From: Cupriavidus cauae
Lineage (GTDB): Bacteria; Pseudomonadota; Gammaproteobacteria; Burkholderiales; Burkholderiaceae
Length of the DNA stretch: 64,000 bases
Direction of reading: 5' to 3'
NCBI RefSeq assembly: GCF_008632125.1
Contig: NZ_VWRN01000035.1
Span: 62,001 to 126,000 of the forward strand
Below, in pieces: positions 17,276 to 25,873 of this stretch. The notes under the pieces were generated by a model. That model did not search any database, was not told where the DNA came from, and saw only the letters and a program-made list of their open reading frames with translations. Position numbers and translations under genes: made by a program. How positions within the stretch are numbered: the stretch's first letter is position 1; each line of letters begins with the position of its first letter.

Positions 17276-17405
17276 CCTCTCCCCGACCCTCTCCCGGTGA
17301 GGGAGAGGGAGAACCCAAACGCCGGCTGCCACCGCCAACGCCGCTTCAATGCCTCGCTCCCCGCTCCCGCATGCGGGAGAGGGTTGGGGGAGAGGGGTTG
17401 GGACA
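17276..17405. repeat. Palindromic CTCTCCC/GGGAGAG intergenic repeats (REP-like)
   Basis: Two hairpin units: CCCTCTCCC / GGGAGAGGG with a 5-nt loop (17287-17309), and the perfect palindrome CTCCCGCATGCGGGAG (17364-17379) followed by GGGTTGGGGGAGAGGGG. This style of dispersed repeat is common between genes in Burkholderiales and xanthomonads. It lies between opgH and a convergent gene and may also end transcription, although a U-tract is lacking. Confidence 0.75.
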
Positions 17406-17456
17406 GAGGGCAGGAGCGGTGGCTATGCCATCGCCGATGGAAGCGAGACGGGACGC

Positions 17457-18095
17457 TCAGCGCAGCGCCGCCGTGCAGATCGGGCCGTTGATATAGACGT
17501 CGCCGACGCGGCGCTCGCCGCGGGCCTTGCGTGTCATGTAGCGGAACATCATGCTGACGCCCAGCTTGGTCAGGATCTCGACGTCGCGATTCGCGCAGAT
17601 ATTGCGCTGTAGCGGCGCGGCATAGCTGACCTCGAAGCTGGCCAGGTCCAGCATCGGCCCGCTGTAGTTGGTCAATTCCAGCTGGAACAGGATGTGTTTG
17701 CCGGGCACCGCCTGGCAGCGGCGCAGACGCGTTTCCTTGTCGATCTCGATCGGCAGCGCGTCGTTGAGCTGGCGGCAGGCGCGCGCCAGCACGGTATCGG
17801 GCCGGCGCGAGCTGCGCAGGAATTCGGGGACGCCGGCCGCGCCGGTGTTCTGGCCGGTGGCCGCGCCGCGCAGCATGCGGGTCAGCGAATCGGCTTCATC
17901 GACCACCACGGCCGCGCTCGCGGCTGGATGTGCCGCGACAGTACGCGCCGTGACCGGCGCCGCGCAGGCGGACGAGGCCCACAGCAACCAGGTTGCGGTA
18001 GCGATCCCGATGGAGGCCGACGTTCCTCGGGCGATCGATGCAGTCGTGTGGTTCGATATGGTTCGCATGCAGGGAAAGAACGCCTGGAACGGCAC
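17457..18095 (-). CDS. Exported hypothetical protein
   Basis: 212 residues. A signal-type hydrophobic segment (IGIATATWLLWASSACAAP) ends about residue 46. The mature part has a conserved-looking central and C-terminal region: RACRQLNDALPIEIDKETRL, ELTNYSGPMLDLASFEVSY, and Cys residues in RRCQAVPG, NICANRDVE and GPICTAALR that could pair. I do not recognise a family with a known function. It is convergent with opgH and divergent from the Bcr/CflA gene (about 175 bp apart). The exact start is uncertain. Confidence 0.65.
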   Translation of the reverse strand: MPFQAFFPCMRTISNHTTASIARGTSASIGIATATWLLWASSACAAPVTARTVAAHPAASAAVVVDEADSLTRMLRGAATGQNTGAAGVPEFLRSSRRPDTVLARACRQLNDALPIEIDKETRLRRCQAVPGKHILFQLELTNYSGPMLDLASFEVSYAAPLQRNICANRDVEILTKLGVSMMFRYMTRKARGERRVGDVYINGPICTAALR

Positions 18096-18271
18096 GGGGC
18101 TGGGGCTGCGCTGAAGTCCCGCGATCGAGACCGGCGATGAAGACGGACCGGCAGTGTGTCGACCGGGTGCATTGTACCCGCCGGCCCCGTGAGGCGGAAC
18201 CCGCAGGCACGCAATACATCACGGTGTGCAACAATTGCGCCTTTCGCTTGACGGCGTTCCGTCGTCCGCCA

Positions 18272-19492
18272 ATGACCCAATCCTCCCGCACGGCCACGAC
18301 GCCGCGTTTTCCGCTTTGGCTGCTGATCTGCGCGTCGCTGACCGCCTTGGCGCCGCTGTCGATCGACATGTACCTGCCGGCGTTCCCGACGCTGGCCGCC
18401 GACCTCGGCGTCGACATCGGCAGCGTGCAGCTGACGCTCGGTACCTTCCTGGTCGGCCTGGCGATCGGGCAGTCCTTCTACGGTCCGGTCAGCGACCGCT
18501 TCGGCCGCAAGGCGCCGCTGTATGTCGGGCTCAGCCTCTACGTGCTGGCGTCGGTGGCCTGCGCGCTGTCCGGCGACGCACCCGCACTGATGGCCTGGCG
18601 CTTCGTGCAGGCGGCCGGCGGCTGCGCCGGCATGGTGATGGCGCGCGCGATGGTGCGCGACCGGCTCGAGGCGCACGAGTCCGCGCGCGCGTTCTCGTCG
18701 CTGATGCTGGTGATGGGCCTGGCGCCGATCCTCGCGCCGATCGTCGGGGGCGCGATCCTGACCGTGCTGGGCTGGCGGGCGATCTTCTGGGTGATGGCCG
18801 CGGTCGGCACGCTGGTCCTGCTGCTGGTGCATTTCCGCCTGGAGGAGTCGCTGGACCCGCGCCGCGCGACGCCGCTGCGCCTGGGCAATGTCTTCGACAA
18901 CTACGGCGCGCTGCTGCGCGATCGCGAATTTCTCGGCTACTCGCTGTGCGCCGGCTTCGCGCAGTCGGGCATGTTTGCGTACATTGCCGGCTCACCCTTC
19001 GTGCTGATCGAACTGCATGGCATCGATCCCTCGCACTATGGTTTCGTCTTCGGCGCCAATGCGTTCGGCCTGATCGCGATGTCGCAGATCAATGCGGCGC
19101 TGGTGCGCGGCCGCTCGCTCGACCGCGTGCTGCAGTTGGCGCTGCTGGCGCCGTGCGGCGCGGGACTGCTGCTCGCGCTGGCCAACCTCGCCAACGTGGC
19201 GGCGCTGCCGGTGCTGCTGGTCGGCTTCTTCATCTTCGTGGCGGGCCTGGGTTGTATCACGCCCAACGCGTCGGCGCTGGCGCTCGCGCATCAGGGCCAT
19301 CGCGCCGGCACCGCATCGGCGCTGATGGGCACGCTGCAATTCGGCATGGGCACGCTGGCCGGTACCGCGGTCAGCCTGTGGCACGACGGCACCGCCTTGC
19401 CGCTGGGCGTGGTGATGGCCATCGCCGGCATCGGCGCGGTGCTGATGCGCATGTTCGGCCGTCGTTCCGCCGTGGTGGCTGCCGCGGAATAG
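18272..19492 (+). CDS. Bcr/CflA family drug-resistance MFS transporter
   Basis: 406 residues with 12 predicted transmembrane segments. The family markers are an early SIDMYLPAFP in helix 1, the motif-A loop GPVSDRFGRKAPLYVG, and RFVQAAGGCAGMVMARAMVRD in helix 4. Bcr/CflA proteins export bicyclomycin, chloramphenicol-like drugs or sulfonamides using the proton gradient; the substrate here is unknown. ATG 18272 is chosen because transmembrane helix 1 follows at once; the upstream extension is not protein-like. Confidence 0.9.
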   Translation: MTQSSRTATTPRFPLWLLICASLTALAPLSIDMYLPAFPTLAADLGVDIGSVQLTLGTFLVGLAIGQSFYGPVSDRFGRKAPLYVGLSLYVLASVACALSGDAPALMAWRFVQAAGGCAGMVMARAMVRDRLEAHESARAFSSLMLVMGLAPILAPIVGGAILTVLGWRAIFWVMAAVGTLVLLLVHFRLEESLDPRRATPLRLGNVFDNYGALLRDREFLGYSLCAGFAQSGMFAYIAGSPFVLIELHGIDPSHYGFVFGANAFGLIAMSQINAALVRGRSLDRVLQLALLAPCGAGLLLALANLANVAALPVLLVGFFIFVAGLGCITPNASALALAHQGHRAGTASALMGTLQFGMGTLAGTAVSLWHDGTALPLGVVMAIAGIGAVLMRMFGRRSAVVAAAE

Positions 19493-19756
19493 GCTGCCGG
19501 CCGGGGAGGCGTGGCGACGCGGGGCGCCGCGGCCCTTGCCGCAGGTTCGGGATAACCCGCTGTCGGACCCGCGTCAAAGCCCCGAATTGAGGGGGTAAAT
19601 CTCCCCGAAAGCCGCTTGACGGAAGGATTTCCGGCATTTTCGTTGCGTCGGTGCGACTGGGGATTGCCCAACGCGCAAGCGGCGGATTAGACTGCGCCGG
19701 TCGGTGAAACGGCTCAGGCTGGTCACCGGTGACGACGACCAACAAGGGATACAGCC

Positions 19757-20038
19757 ATGAATAAAGGTGAACTGGTGTCTGCCATCGCCGCAGACGCGGA
19801 ACTGAGCAACGCTGCAGCAGAGCGCGCCCTGAACGCCGCGCTGGAAAACATCAAGAAGGCGGTTGCCAAGGGAGATTCGGTCACGCTGGTGGGCTTCGGC
19901 AGCTTCGGCGCCGGCAAGCGCGCCGCCCGTACCGGCCGCAACCCGCGCACCGGCGAAACGATCAAAATTCCGGCCGCCAAGACGGTCAAGTTCTCTGCCG
20001 GCCAGGGTTTCAAGGACGCTGTGAACAAGAAGAAGTAA
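19757..20038 (+). CDS. hupB: HU family DNA-binding protein
   Basis: 93 residues, normal for HU. The chain [17 protein letters not shown] is typical of the N-terminal helices, and the DNA-embracing arm contains [19 protein letters not shown], with the intercalating Pro in RNPRTGE. HU bends and compacts DNA as a dimer. AAGGGA lies seven bases before the ATG. A promoter-like TTGCCC-17-TTAGAC (19664-19692) sits upstream. A strong terminator follows. It is the canonical HU; a second, tailed HU is at 27770. Confidence 0.95.
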   Translation: MNKGELVSAIAADAELSNAAAERALNAALENIKKAVAKGDSVTLVGFGSFGAGKRAARTGRNPRTGETIKIPAAKTVKFSAGQGFKDAVNKKK

Positions 20039-20070
20039 GAGCGGGCATCCTCGGATGCCAACCGGAGAGA

Positions 20071-20093
20071 GCGGCCCACGTGGGCCGCTTTTT
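20071..20093 (+). terminator. Intrinsic terminator of the HU gene
   Basis: Perfect stem GCGGCCCA / TGGGCCGC closed around CG, followed by five T residues (20089-20093). A second small hairpin, GGCATCC/GGATGCC, lies just before it (20044-20059). Confidence 0.9.
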
Positions 20094-20214
20094 CATTTGG
20101 CGCCGCCGTCGCCGCGCCGCGCTACACTCGCATCCTGCAAGCGCGTTCCGCCACCGCCGCAGTTCGCCACCCCAATCTCAACCCACCCGCGCCGATTCCT
20201 CCGCGCCGCTCCCG

Positions 20215-20700
20215 ATGAACGACCTCTCGCATCAACTGTCGATGACCGTGCTGATGACGCCGGACATGGCCAATTTCTCCGGCAATGTCCACGGCGGCAC
20301 CATCCTCAAATATCTGGACATGGTCGCCTATGCCTGTGCCAGCCGCTACGCGGGCCGCTATGTCGTCACGCTGTCGGTCGACCAGGTGGTGTTCCGCCAG
20401 CCGATCCACGTCGGCGAACTGGTGACCTTCCTCGCCGCGGTCAACTACACCGGGCGCAGCTCGATGGAGATCGGCATCAAGGTCATCACCGAGAACATCC
20501 GCAGCAAGCTGGTGCGCCATACCAACAGCTGCTATTTCACGATGGTCGCGGTCGACGACGACGGCAAGCCGGCCGAGGTGCCGCCGCTGGTGCCGCGCGA
20601 CGAGGTCGAGCGCCAGCGCTTCGCCGCCGCGCAACTGCGCCGCCAGCTGCGCCAGGAGATGGAGCACCGGCACGACCAGATCCAGGGCGCGGTGAGCTGA
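20215..20700 (+). CDS. Acyl-CoA thioesterase (YciA/BACH hotdog family)
   Basis: 161 residues, a single hotdog domain. MTPDMANFSGNVHGGTILKY carries the conserved Asn/His-Gly-Gly segment and the Asp/Tyr region LDMVAYACASRYAG of type II acyl-CoA thioesterases; VDQVVFRQPIHVGELV is also characteristic. It hydrolyses acyl-CoA to free acid and CoA in the cytoplasm; chain-length preference is unknown. ATG 20215 fits the family N-terminus. The stop is 2 bp before the creA start, so the two are probably co-transcribed. A charged coiled tail ends the protein. Confidence 0.88.
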   Translation: MNDLSHQLSMTVLMTPDMANFSGNVHGGTILKYLDMVAYACASRYAGRYVVTLSVDQVVFRQPIHVGELVTFLAAVNYTGRSSMEIGIKVITENIRSKLVRHTNSCYFTMVAVDDDGKPAEVPPLVPRDEVERQRFAAAQLRRQLRQEMEHRHDQIQGAVS

Positions 20701-20702
20701 CC

Positions 20703-21263
20703 ATGGCGCGCGCATCCCGTCGTCCGATGGCCGCAGGTTCGGCCGCATCGCTGGCTGCCGTGCGGGCTGGTGCGTTGGTTCGTCCGCTGGTTCGTCCGTT
20801 GGTTGGTGCGTTCGTTGGGGCGCTGGCGTTCGCCACGATCGCGCCCGCGCATGCCGAAGAAATCGGCAGCGTCAACACGCATTTCCGCGTGACCGGCTCG
20901 GACCGCGTCGTGATCGAGGCCTACGACGATCCCGAAGTCGACGGCATCACCTGCTACGTCTCGCGCGCCCGCACCGGCGGCATCAAGGGATCGCTCGGCA
21001 TGGCCGAGGACCCGGCCGAAGCCTCGATCGCCTGCAGGCAGGTCGGCAAGATCGCCTTCAAGGGCCCGCTGCGCCAGCAGGACAATGTGTTCTCCGAACG
21101 CATGTCGATCCTGTTCAAGACCCTGCACGTGGTGCGCGTGGTCGATCGCAAGCGCAACACGCTGGTCTACCTGACCTATTCGGACCGCATCGTGTCCGGC
21201 AGCCCGAAGAACAGCGTGACGGCGGTACCGGTGGAGGCCGGCACGCCGATCCCGCTGCGCTGA
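20703..21263 (+). CDS. creA: CreA family exported protein
   Basis: 186 residues. The mature part closely follows E. coli CreA: EEIGSVNTHFRVTGSDRVVI, EAYDDPEVDGITCYVSRA, RTGGIKGSLGMAEDPAEASI, FKTLHVVRVVDRKRNTL and GSPKNSVTAVPV. CreA is a periplasmic protein of unknown function. The signal peptide is extended by a 12-bp DNA repeat giving ALVRPLVRPLVGAFVGALAF, so its h-region carries Arg and Pro. The gene begins 2 bp after the thioesterase stop. Confidence 0.9.
   Translation: MARASRRPMAAGSAASLAAVRAGALVRPLVRPLVGAFVGALAFATIAPAHAEEIGSVNTHFRVTGSDRVVIEAYDDPEVDGITCYVSRARTGGIKGSLGMAEDPAEASIACRQVGKIAFKGPLRQQDNVFSERMSILFKTLHVVRVVDRKRNTLVYLTYSDRIVSGSPKNSVTAVPVEAGTPIPLR
20766..20825 (+). repeat. 12-bp repeat encoding the CreA signal-peptide core, 5 units
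   Basis: Five in-frame units of the type GTTCGTCCGCTG encode a four-residue Val-Arg/Gly-Pro/Ala-Leu repeat in the N-terminal signal region of CreA. This is the same architecture as the array at 12277, but an unrelated sequence. Confidence 0.85.
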
Positions 21264-21288
21264 GCGCTGCTCTCTTTCGTGGGGGGCG

Positions 21289-22200
21289 CTACTGCCCCAG
21301 CGCCGCCCGCTCCGCCGCGCAGTCGCGCGTCGGCTTCAGCCCCTTGGCGCGCGCGGCCGCCACCTCGGTGCGTGCGGCCGCGAGGTCGGCGCGGAAGGTC
21401 GGATCGGCATGCAGCCGCGCCACCGTGGCGGCGCCCATGATGCGGCCCTGGTTGGCATCGCTCTGCCAGTGCACGTTGCAGGCGAGGCGGCTCTGGCCGT
21501 AGGCGAGCCCGCGCGCCAGGATCGCGTCGGCGCGCTCGGGGTCGACCTCGGTCAGGATCAGCGCCCAGGCCCAGCCCGCCGCGTTGTGGCCGGACGGGTA
21601 GGAGCCGTCCTTGGCCAGCTTGGCGACATCGTCGGGGGTGCAGGTCGGCAGGTGGTTGACGAGGAAGGGACGCTGGCGCCGGTAGTGCTCCTTGGCGCGA
21701 TAGGTCGACAGGCCGGCGTCCACCAGGCTGCGCCGCAGCAGCAGGTAGAGCTGCGGGGTATCGCGTTCGTTGATCGGCACGCCCAGCGCGCACGAGAAGG
21801 TCTCGGCCGCCTGCGGGAATTTCAGGTTGGCGTCTTCGACGGCCAGTTGCCAGCGGGGCGTACCTGTCTTGGCCAGGTTCGCGCGCGCGGCTTCCTCGTC
21901 GGCGGCGAGCGCCTGCGAGCCGGGCGCAGGCGGTGGCGGCACGAGGCGCAGGCTGTCGGGACGCTGGTCCGCGGGTAGGTAACCGGCGAGAACGCCCGGG
22001 CGCAGTTCCGGCACGTCGCCGGCCCGGCTGATGGGGCCCTGGCTGGCGCAACCGTAGGCGCCTGCCAGAAAGGCGGCGACGGCAAAGACGGACAGGGTGC
22101 CGCGCCAGGCGGCGCGGATGGGCGAGGCGGCAGTGGCCAAGATAGGGGCTCCCGGTTGTCGTGATAGGGCGCGTGGCGCGTGGCTACGCGTTCGCGCCAT
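21289..22200 (-). CDS. PAP2/class A acid phosphatase (probable lipoprotein)
   Basis: 303 residues. All three PAP2 signature motifs are intact: KEHYRRQRP (K-x6-RP), GSYPSGHNAAG (PSGH) and SRLACNVHWQSD (SR-x5-H-x3-D), the arrangement of class A non-specific acid phosphatases such as PhoN. The hydrophobic N-terminus ends in AGAYGC, a plausible lipobox, placing it in the periplasm. The ATG at 22200 overlaps the end of the acyl-CoA ligase gene by 17 bp, so it is likely the last gene of that operon. The physiological substrate is unknown. Confidence 0.87.
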   Translation of the reverse strand: MARTRSHAPRALSRQPGAPILATAASPIRAAWRGTLSVFAVAAFLAGAYGCASQGPISRAGDVPELRPGVLAGYLPADQRPDSLRLVPPPPAPGSQALAADEEAARANLAKTGTPRWQLAVEDANLKFPQAAETFSCALGVPINERDTPQLYLLLRRSLVDAGLSTYRAKEHYRRQRPFLVNHLPTCTPDDVAKLAKDGSYPSGHNAAGWAWALILTEVDPERADAILARGLAYGQSRLACNVHWQSDANQGRIMGAATVARLHADPTFRADLAAARTEVAAARAKGLKPTRDCAAERAALGQ

Positions 22201-23986
22201 TGTCGAACAGCTTGCGCAATTCCGACTTCAGGATCTTGCCGTTTGCGTTGCGCGGCAGCGTCGCGTCGCGCACGATCACGCGGACCGGCACCTTGAACGC
22301 CGCCAGCCGCTGCGCGACGAAGGCCTGCAGCTCGGCCTCGGTAACGCTGGCGCCGGGCTTGACGCCTACCACCGCGCCCGGTTCCTCGCCCAGCGTGCGG
22401 TGCGGGATGCCGACCAGGGCCGCGTCCATCACCGCGGGATGCTCGTACAGCGCGCTCTCGACCTCGATGCAATAGATGTTCTCGCCGCCGCGGATCAGCA
22501 TGTCCTTGGCGCGATCGACGATATAGAGGAAGCCTTCCTCGTCCAGCCGCGCGATATCGCCGGTGCGCAGCCAGCCGTCGACGAAGGTGCTGGCGGTGGC
22601 CTCGGGCTTGTTCCAGTAGCCGCGCACGACATTGGCGCCGCGCACCATCAGCTCGCCGACCTCGCCGGGCGGCAGGGCGCGGCCGCGGCCGTCGACCACC
22701 TTCATCTCGCCGATCGGCAGCGCGGGGCCGCTGCTGTCGGGACGATGCAGGTATTCCTCGGCGTTGTGGCTGGTGAAGGTGGCCGAGGTCTCGGTCATGC
22801 CCCAGCCGATGCCGGGCATCGACTTGGGGAACACCTCGACGATGCGGCGGACCAGCTCGGGCGAGGCCGGCGCGCCGCCGTAGTTGACGCTCTCCAGCGA
22901 CGACAGGTCGAAGCGCTCACGCTCGGGATGCTCGACCAGTTGCCAGGCGATGGTCGGCACGCCGCCGGCCACCGTGCAGCGCTCGCGCTCGATCAGCGCC
23001 AGCGCGCGCAGCGCGTCCCAGCGGCGCATCAGCACGATCTTGCTGCCGGCGTGCAAGGCGCCGTTCAGCACCGACATGCAGCCGGTCACGTGGAAAAAGG
23101 GCACCGACAGCAGCGTGGCCTTCTGCGGTGCCTGCGGGTCGGGTTCGGGAATCGGCTGGCCACGGCGCAGGAAGTTGCGCGCCGGGCCGAAGCCGCCGCA
23201 GAAGGCCACCGTGGTCGCATTGCGGTGCGTGCCGATGGCGCCCTTGGGCTTGCCGGTAGTGCCGGAGGTATAGAACAGCGTGGCGTCGTCCTCGGGATCG
23301 ATCGCCACGTCGGGCAGCGGCAGATCCGGCAACGCGTCCCAGGCCATCACGTCGCCGGTGGTCCGCTCCAGCGGCACCACGCGCGGATCAACATCTCCGG
23401 CCATCGCGGCATTGCCGGCATCGGCGCCGAAGCGGCAGACATGGACGCGCAGCAGGGCGGGGCACTCGGCCAGATGCGAACGCAGCCGCTCGAGCCGTTC
23501 GTCGTCGACGATGGCGACCTTGCAGCCGGAATCGGCCAGGCCGTATTGCAGCTCGGGGCCGGTCCACCATGCGTTGAGCGGCGTCGCGATGGCGCCGGTC
23601 AGCAGCGCGCCGTAGAAGGCCGCGGGCCATTCGGGCAGGTTGCGCATCGCCACCGCGACACGGTCGCCGGGGCGCACGCCGTCCGCGATCAACGCGTGCG
23701 CGATCGCCAGCGCGGCGCGCGCGAAGCCCGCATAGGAAACGCGCTGGTCCTCGTAGACGACGAAGGTACGCTCGCCGCGCGCGCGGGCCTGCAGGAACAG
23801 GTCGCGCAGCGTCGGCGGCGCGTGCTTCCAGACCGTGGTTGGAATGCCGCGGATCTCGCGCACCTCGGTTTCGAACGGTGCGCCGGGAGCGGTCAGGCGG
23901 GCATGGGCTTCGGCCAGCGAGATCGCCGGCCAGGCCGGCGAATCTCCCTGCGCACTGCCCTGTGAACTGCGGGTCGGCGGTGCCAT
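22184..23986 (-). CDS. Long/medium-chain acyl-CoA ligase (AMP-binding)
   Basis: 600 residues of the ANL superfamily. Motifs: LFYTSGTTGKPKGAIGTHRN (P-loop), GWGMTETSATFTSHN, GWLRTGDIARLDEEGFLYIV and the C-terminal lysine region LPRNANGKILKSELRK. It activates a carboxylic acid with ATP and CoA. An N-terminal 40-residue segment precedes the conserved domain. ATG 23986 lies 23 bp after the stop of the upstream SDR gene, indicating an operon. Substrate is not predictable; fatty or aromatic acids are possible. Confidence 0.88.
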   Translation of the reverse strand: MAPPTRSSQGSAQGDSPAWPAISLAEAHARLTAPGAPFETEVREIRGIPTTVWKHAPPTLRDLFLQARARGERTFVVYEDQRVSYAGFARAALAIAHALIADGVRPGDRVAVAMRNLPEWPAAFYGALLTGAIATPLNAWWTGPELQYGLADSGCKVAIVDDERLERLRSHLAECPALLRVHVCRFGADAGNAAMAGDVDPRVVPLERTTGDVMAWDALPDLPLPDVAIDPEDDATLFYTSGTTGKPKGAIGTHRNATTVAFCGGFGPARNFLRRGQPIPEPDPQAPQKATLLSVPFFHVTGCMSVLNGALHAGSKIVLMRRWDALRALALIERERCTVAGGVPTIAWQLVEHPERERFDLSSLESVNYGGAPASPELVRRIVEVFPKSMPGIGWGMTETSATFTSHNAEEYLHRPDSSGPALPIGEMKVVDGRGRALPPGEVGELMVRGANVVRGYWNKPEATASTFVDGWLRTGDIARLDEEGFLYIVDRAKDMLIRGGENIYCIEVESALYEHPAVMDAALVGIPHRTLGEEPGAVVGVKPGASVTEAELQAFVAQRLAAFKVPVRVIVRDATLPRNANGKILKSELRKLFDNGANA

Positions 23987-24009
23987 CGGGCGGCGAGCGT
24001 GAGCGCCGC

Positions 24010-24774
24010 TCAGATCGTCACGCCGCCGTCGACCACCAGCGCCTGGCCGGTCATGAAGGTGCTGGCGCTCGAGGCCAGGTAGACCGCCGCGCCGGCGATC
24101 TCGACCGGCTCGCCGATGCGGCGCAGCGGCGCGTTCTCGGTCGATTGCTTGTAGCGCACCGGGTCCTCCCACAGCGCGCGGGCGAAGTCGGTCTTGATCA
24201 GGCCCGGGGCGATGCAGTTGACGCGCACATTGTGCGGGCCGAATTCGACGGCCAGGTTGCGCGCCAGCTGGAAGTCCGCCGCCTTCGAGATGTTGTAGAC
24301 GCCGATGGTCGGCGAGCCGCGCAGGCCGCCGATCGACGACACGATGATGATCGAGCCGTCCTTGCGGTCGATCATCTGCGGCGCGACCATCTGGATCAGC
24401 CAGTGGTTGGAGATCACGTTGTTGTCGAGCACCTTGCGGAACTGCTCGTCGGTGACCCCGCCCATCGGACCGTAGTAGGGGTTGGACGCGGCATTGCAGA
24501 CCAGCACGTCGATCTTGCCGAACACGCGGTTGGTCTCGTCGACCAGATGCTGCAGATCGCTCTTGGACGAGATATTGGCCGGCACGGCGATCGCGGTGCC
24601 GTCGCCGTGCCTGGCGTTGATGGCGTCGACCACTTCCTGGCAGGCCTCGGCCTTGCGCGACGAAATGACCACCTTGGCGCCCTGGACCGCCATCTGCTCG
24701 GCGATCGCGCGGCCGATGCCGCGCGAAGAGCCGGTGACGATGGCGACCTTGCCGCTCAGATCGAACAATGACAT
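24010..24774 (-). CDS. Short-chain dehydrogenase/reductase
   Basis: 254 residues of the classical SDR family. TGSSRGIGRAIAEQ is the NAD(P)-binding motif, CNAASNPYYG the NNAG-equivalent, Ser in IIIVSSIGG and YNISKAA provide the Ser-Tyr-Lys triad, and DGGVTI is the usual C-terminus. FabG/3-hydroxyacyl-CoA dehydrogenase-like in pattern. AGAGGAGA lies about seven bases before the ATG. It is the first gene of a minus-strand operon with an acyl-CoA ligase and an acid phosphatase, which suggests acyl-chain oxidation or modification. Confidence 0.9.
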   Translation of the reverse strand: MSLFDLSGKVAIVTGSSRGIGRAIAEQMAVQGAKVVISSRKAEACQEVVDAINARHGDGTAIAVPANISSKSDLQHLVDETNRVFGKIDVLVCNAASNPYYGPMGGVTDEQFRKVLDNNVISNHWLIQMVAPQMIDRKDGSIIIVSSIGGLRGSPTIGVYNISKAADFQLARNLAVEFGPHNVRVNCIAPGLIKTDFARALWEDPVRYKQSTENAPLRRIGEPVEIAGAAVYLASSASTFMTGQALVVDGGVTI

Positions 24775-24866
24775 GGGGTGTCTCCTCTACCGATCCCGTT
24801 TTCCGGTGGACTCTGATGTTGGTGTGGCGCCGCGGCACGCGTTGCACGGGCGGCGGCGACCGGCAC

Positions 24867-24895
24867 ATTATGGTCGGTGGGTCTGGCCGCGTCCA
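24867..24895 (-). promoter_or_regulatory. Predicted promoter of the SDR-ligase-phosphatase operon
   Basis: On the minus strand, -35 TGGACG (24895-24890), 17-bp spacer, -10 CATAAT (24872-24867), about 95 bp before the SDR start codon. Moderate consensus match. Confidence 0.4.
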
Positions 24896-25003
24896 CAGGC
24901 CGGCACGCGTTCCTCGGCCCTTATCAGCATTCTTTCTGCGGGGGATTCACGGCGTGCATGGTGCGCAGGGTGGGCCGGTGTGCGGGGCGCCCGCCCGCAT
25001 GCC

Positions 25004-25873
25004 TCAGGCCCGCCGCGCCAGCCATTCCCGCAGGCCGGCCGCCGTCTCGTCGTCCAACCGTACGCCGATCCGTTTGCGCAGCGTGGCGACGATCTCCGCC
25101 GGCGTGTCGAGCAGCAGGTGGCGGCTGGCGCCATCGGCATCGCGCTCGGTCAGCTCGCCGTTGGTCATCGTCAGGCGGACGTTGCCGTCGGTGCGCGCCG
25201 CCATCAGCCGGTGCAGGAACACGCTGTCCGGATGGGTGCAGACATACCAGTTGCGCGCCGCGTAATCGATCCACGCCTGCGGCGACAGGTCGAAGCGATA
25301 GAGCTTGGCCCAGCCGTCGGCGGTGGCCAGTTCGAGATCGAGCAGGTGGAACGCGCCGCCGGATGCCGCACCGGGCGGTGCGCTGACCAGCCGGTACGGC
25401 AGCCCCTCGGGCGCCGGTTCGGACAGCGGCAGCGCGCAGGGCGGATTGGGGCCGCCGAAGCCGGCGTCGGCGATGTAGTCGCGGTGGGCGACGCGCACGC
25501 GCAGCAGCAGATGGGACTGCGGCGTCGGCACGCCTTCGTCGACGCCGTAGCGCACCCGCGCGGCCAGCGGCACCACCTCGAAGCCGAGCGCCGTCAGCGC
25601 GGCGGCCAGTAGCGTGTTGTGCTCGAAGCAGTAGCCGCCGCGCTCGCGCGTCACCAGCTTGTCGAACACCGCGTCGAGCGCGATGTCGATCGGGCGGCCG
25701 AGCAGCACGTCGATGTTCTCGAACGGAATGCGTCGCAGATGCGCGGCAACGATCGCGTCGAGCGCCTCGCGGCTGGGCGATGGGCGCTCGCGCAGGCCGA
25801 TGCGGTTCAGATAGGCGTCGAGCCGGTCGGCATCCAGGCTCGGCTGGGCCGATGGGTTCACCGGTGTGGTCAA
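25004..25873 (-). CDS. nat: Arylamine N-acetyltransferase
   Basis: 289 residues. The catalytic triad is in place: Cys82 in RERGGYCFEHN, His in TPQSHLLLRV and Asp in YIADAGFGGPNPP. The enzyme transfers acetyl (or another acyl) group from CoA to arylamines, hydrazines or similar amines. No ATG is available. TTG 25873 is favoured because it is preceded by GGAG at eight bases and overlaps the Crp/Fnr stop as TTGA, a coupling arrangement; GTG 25861 is the alternative. It forms a two-gene operon with the regulator. Confidence 0.87.
   Translation of the reverse strand: MTTPVNPSAQPSLDADRLDAYLNRIGLRERPSPSREALDAIVAAHLRRIPFENIDVLLGRPIDIALDAVFDKLVTRERGGYCFEHNTLLAAALTALGFEVVPLAARVRYGVDEGVPTPQSHLLLRVRVAHRDYIADAGFGGPNPPCALPLSEPAPEGLPYRLVSAPPGAASGGAFHLLDLELATADGWAKLYRFDLSPQAWIDYAARNWYVCTHPDSVFLHRLMAARTDGNVRLTMTNGELTERDADGASRHLLLDTPAEIVATLRKRIGVRLDDETAAGLREWLARRA

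Noticed and set aside
17276..17405. Insertion sequence remnant
   Set aside because: No transposase or target duplication; short palindromes match dispersed intergenic repeats.
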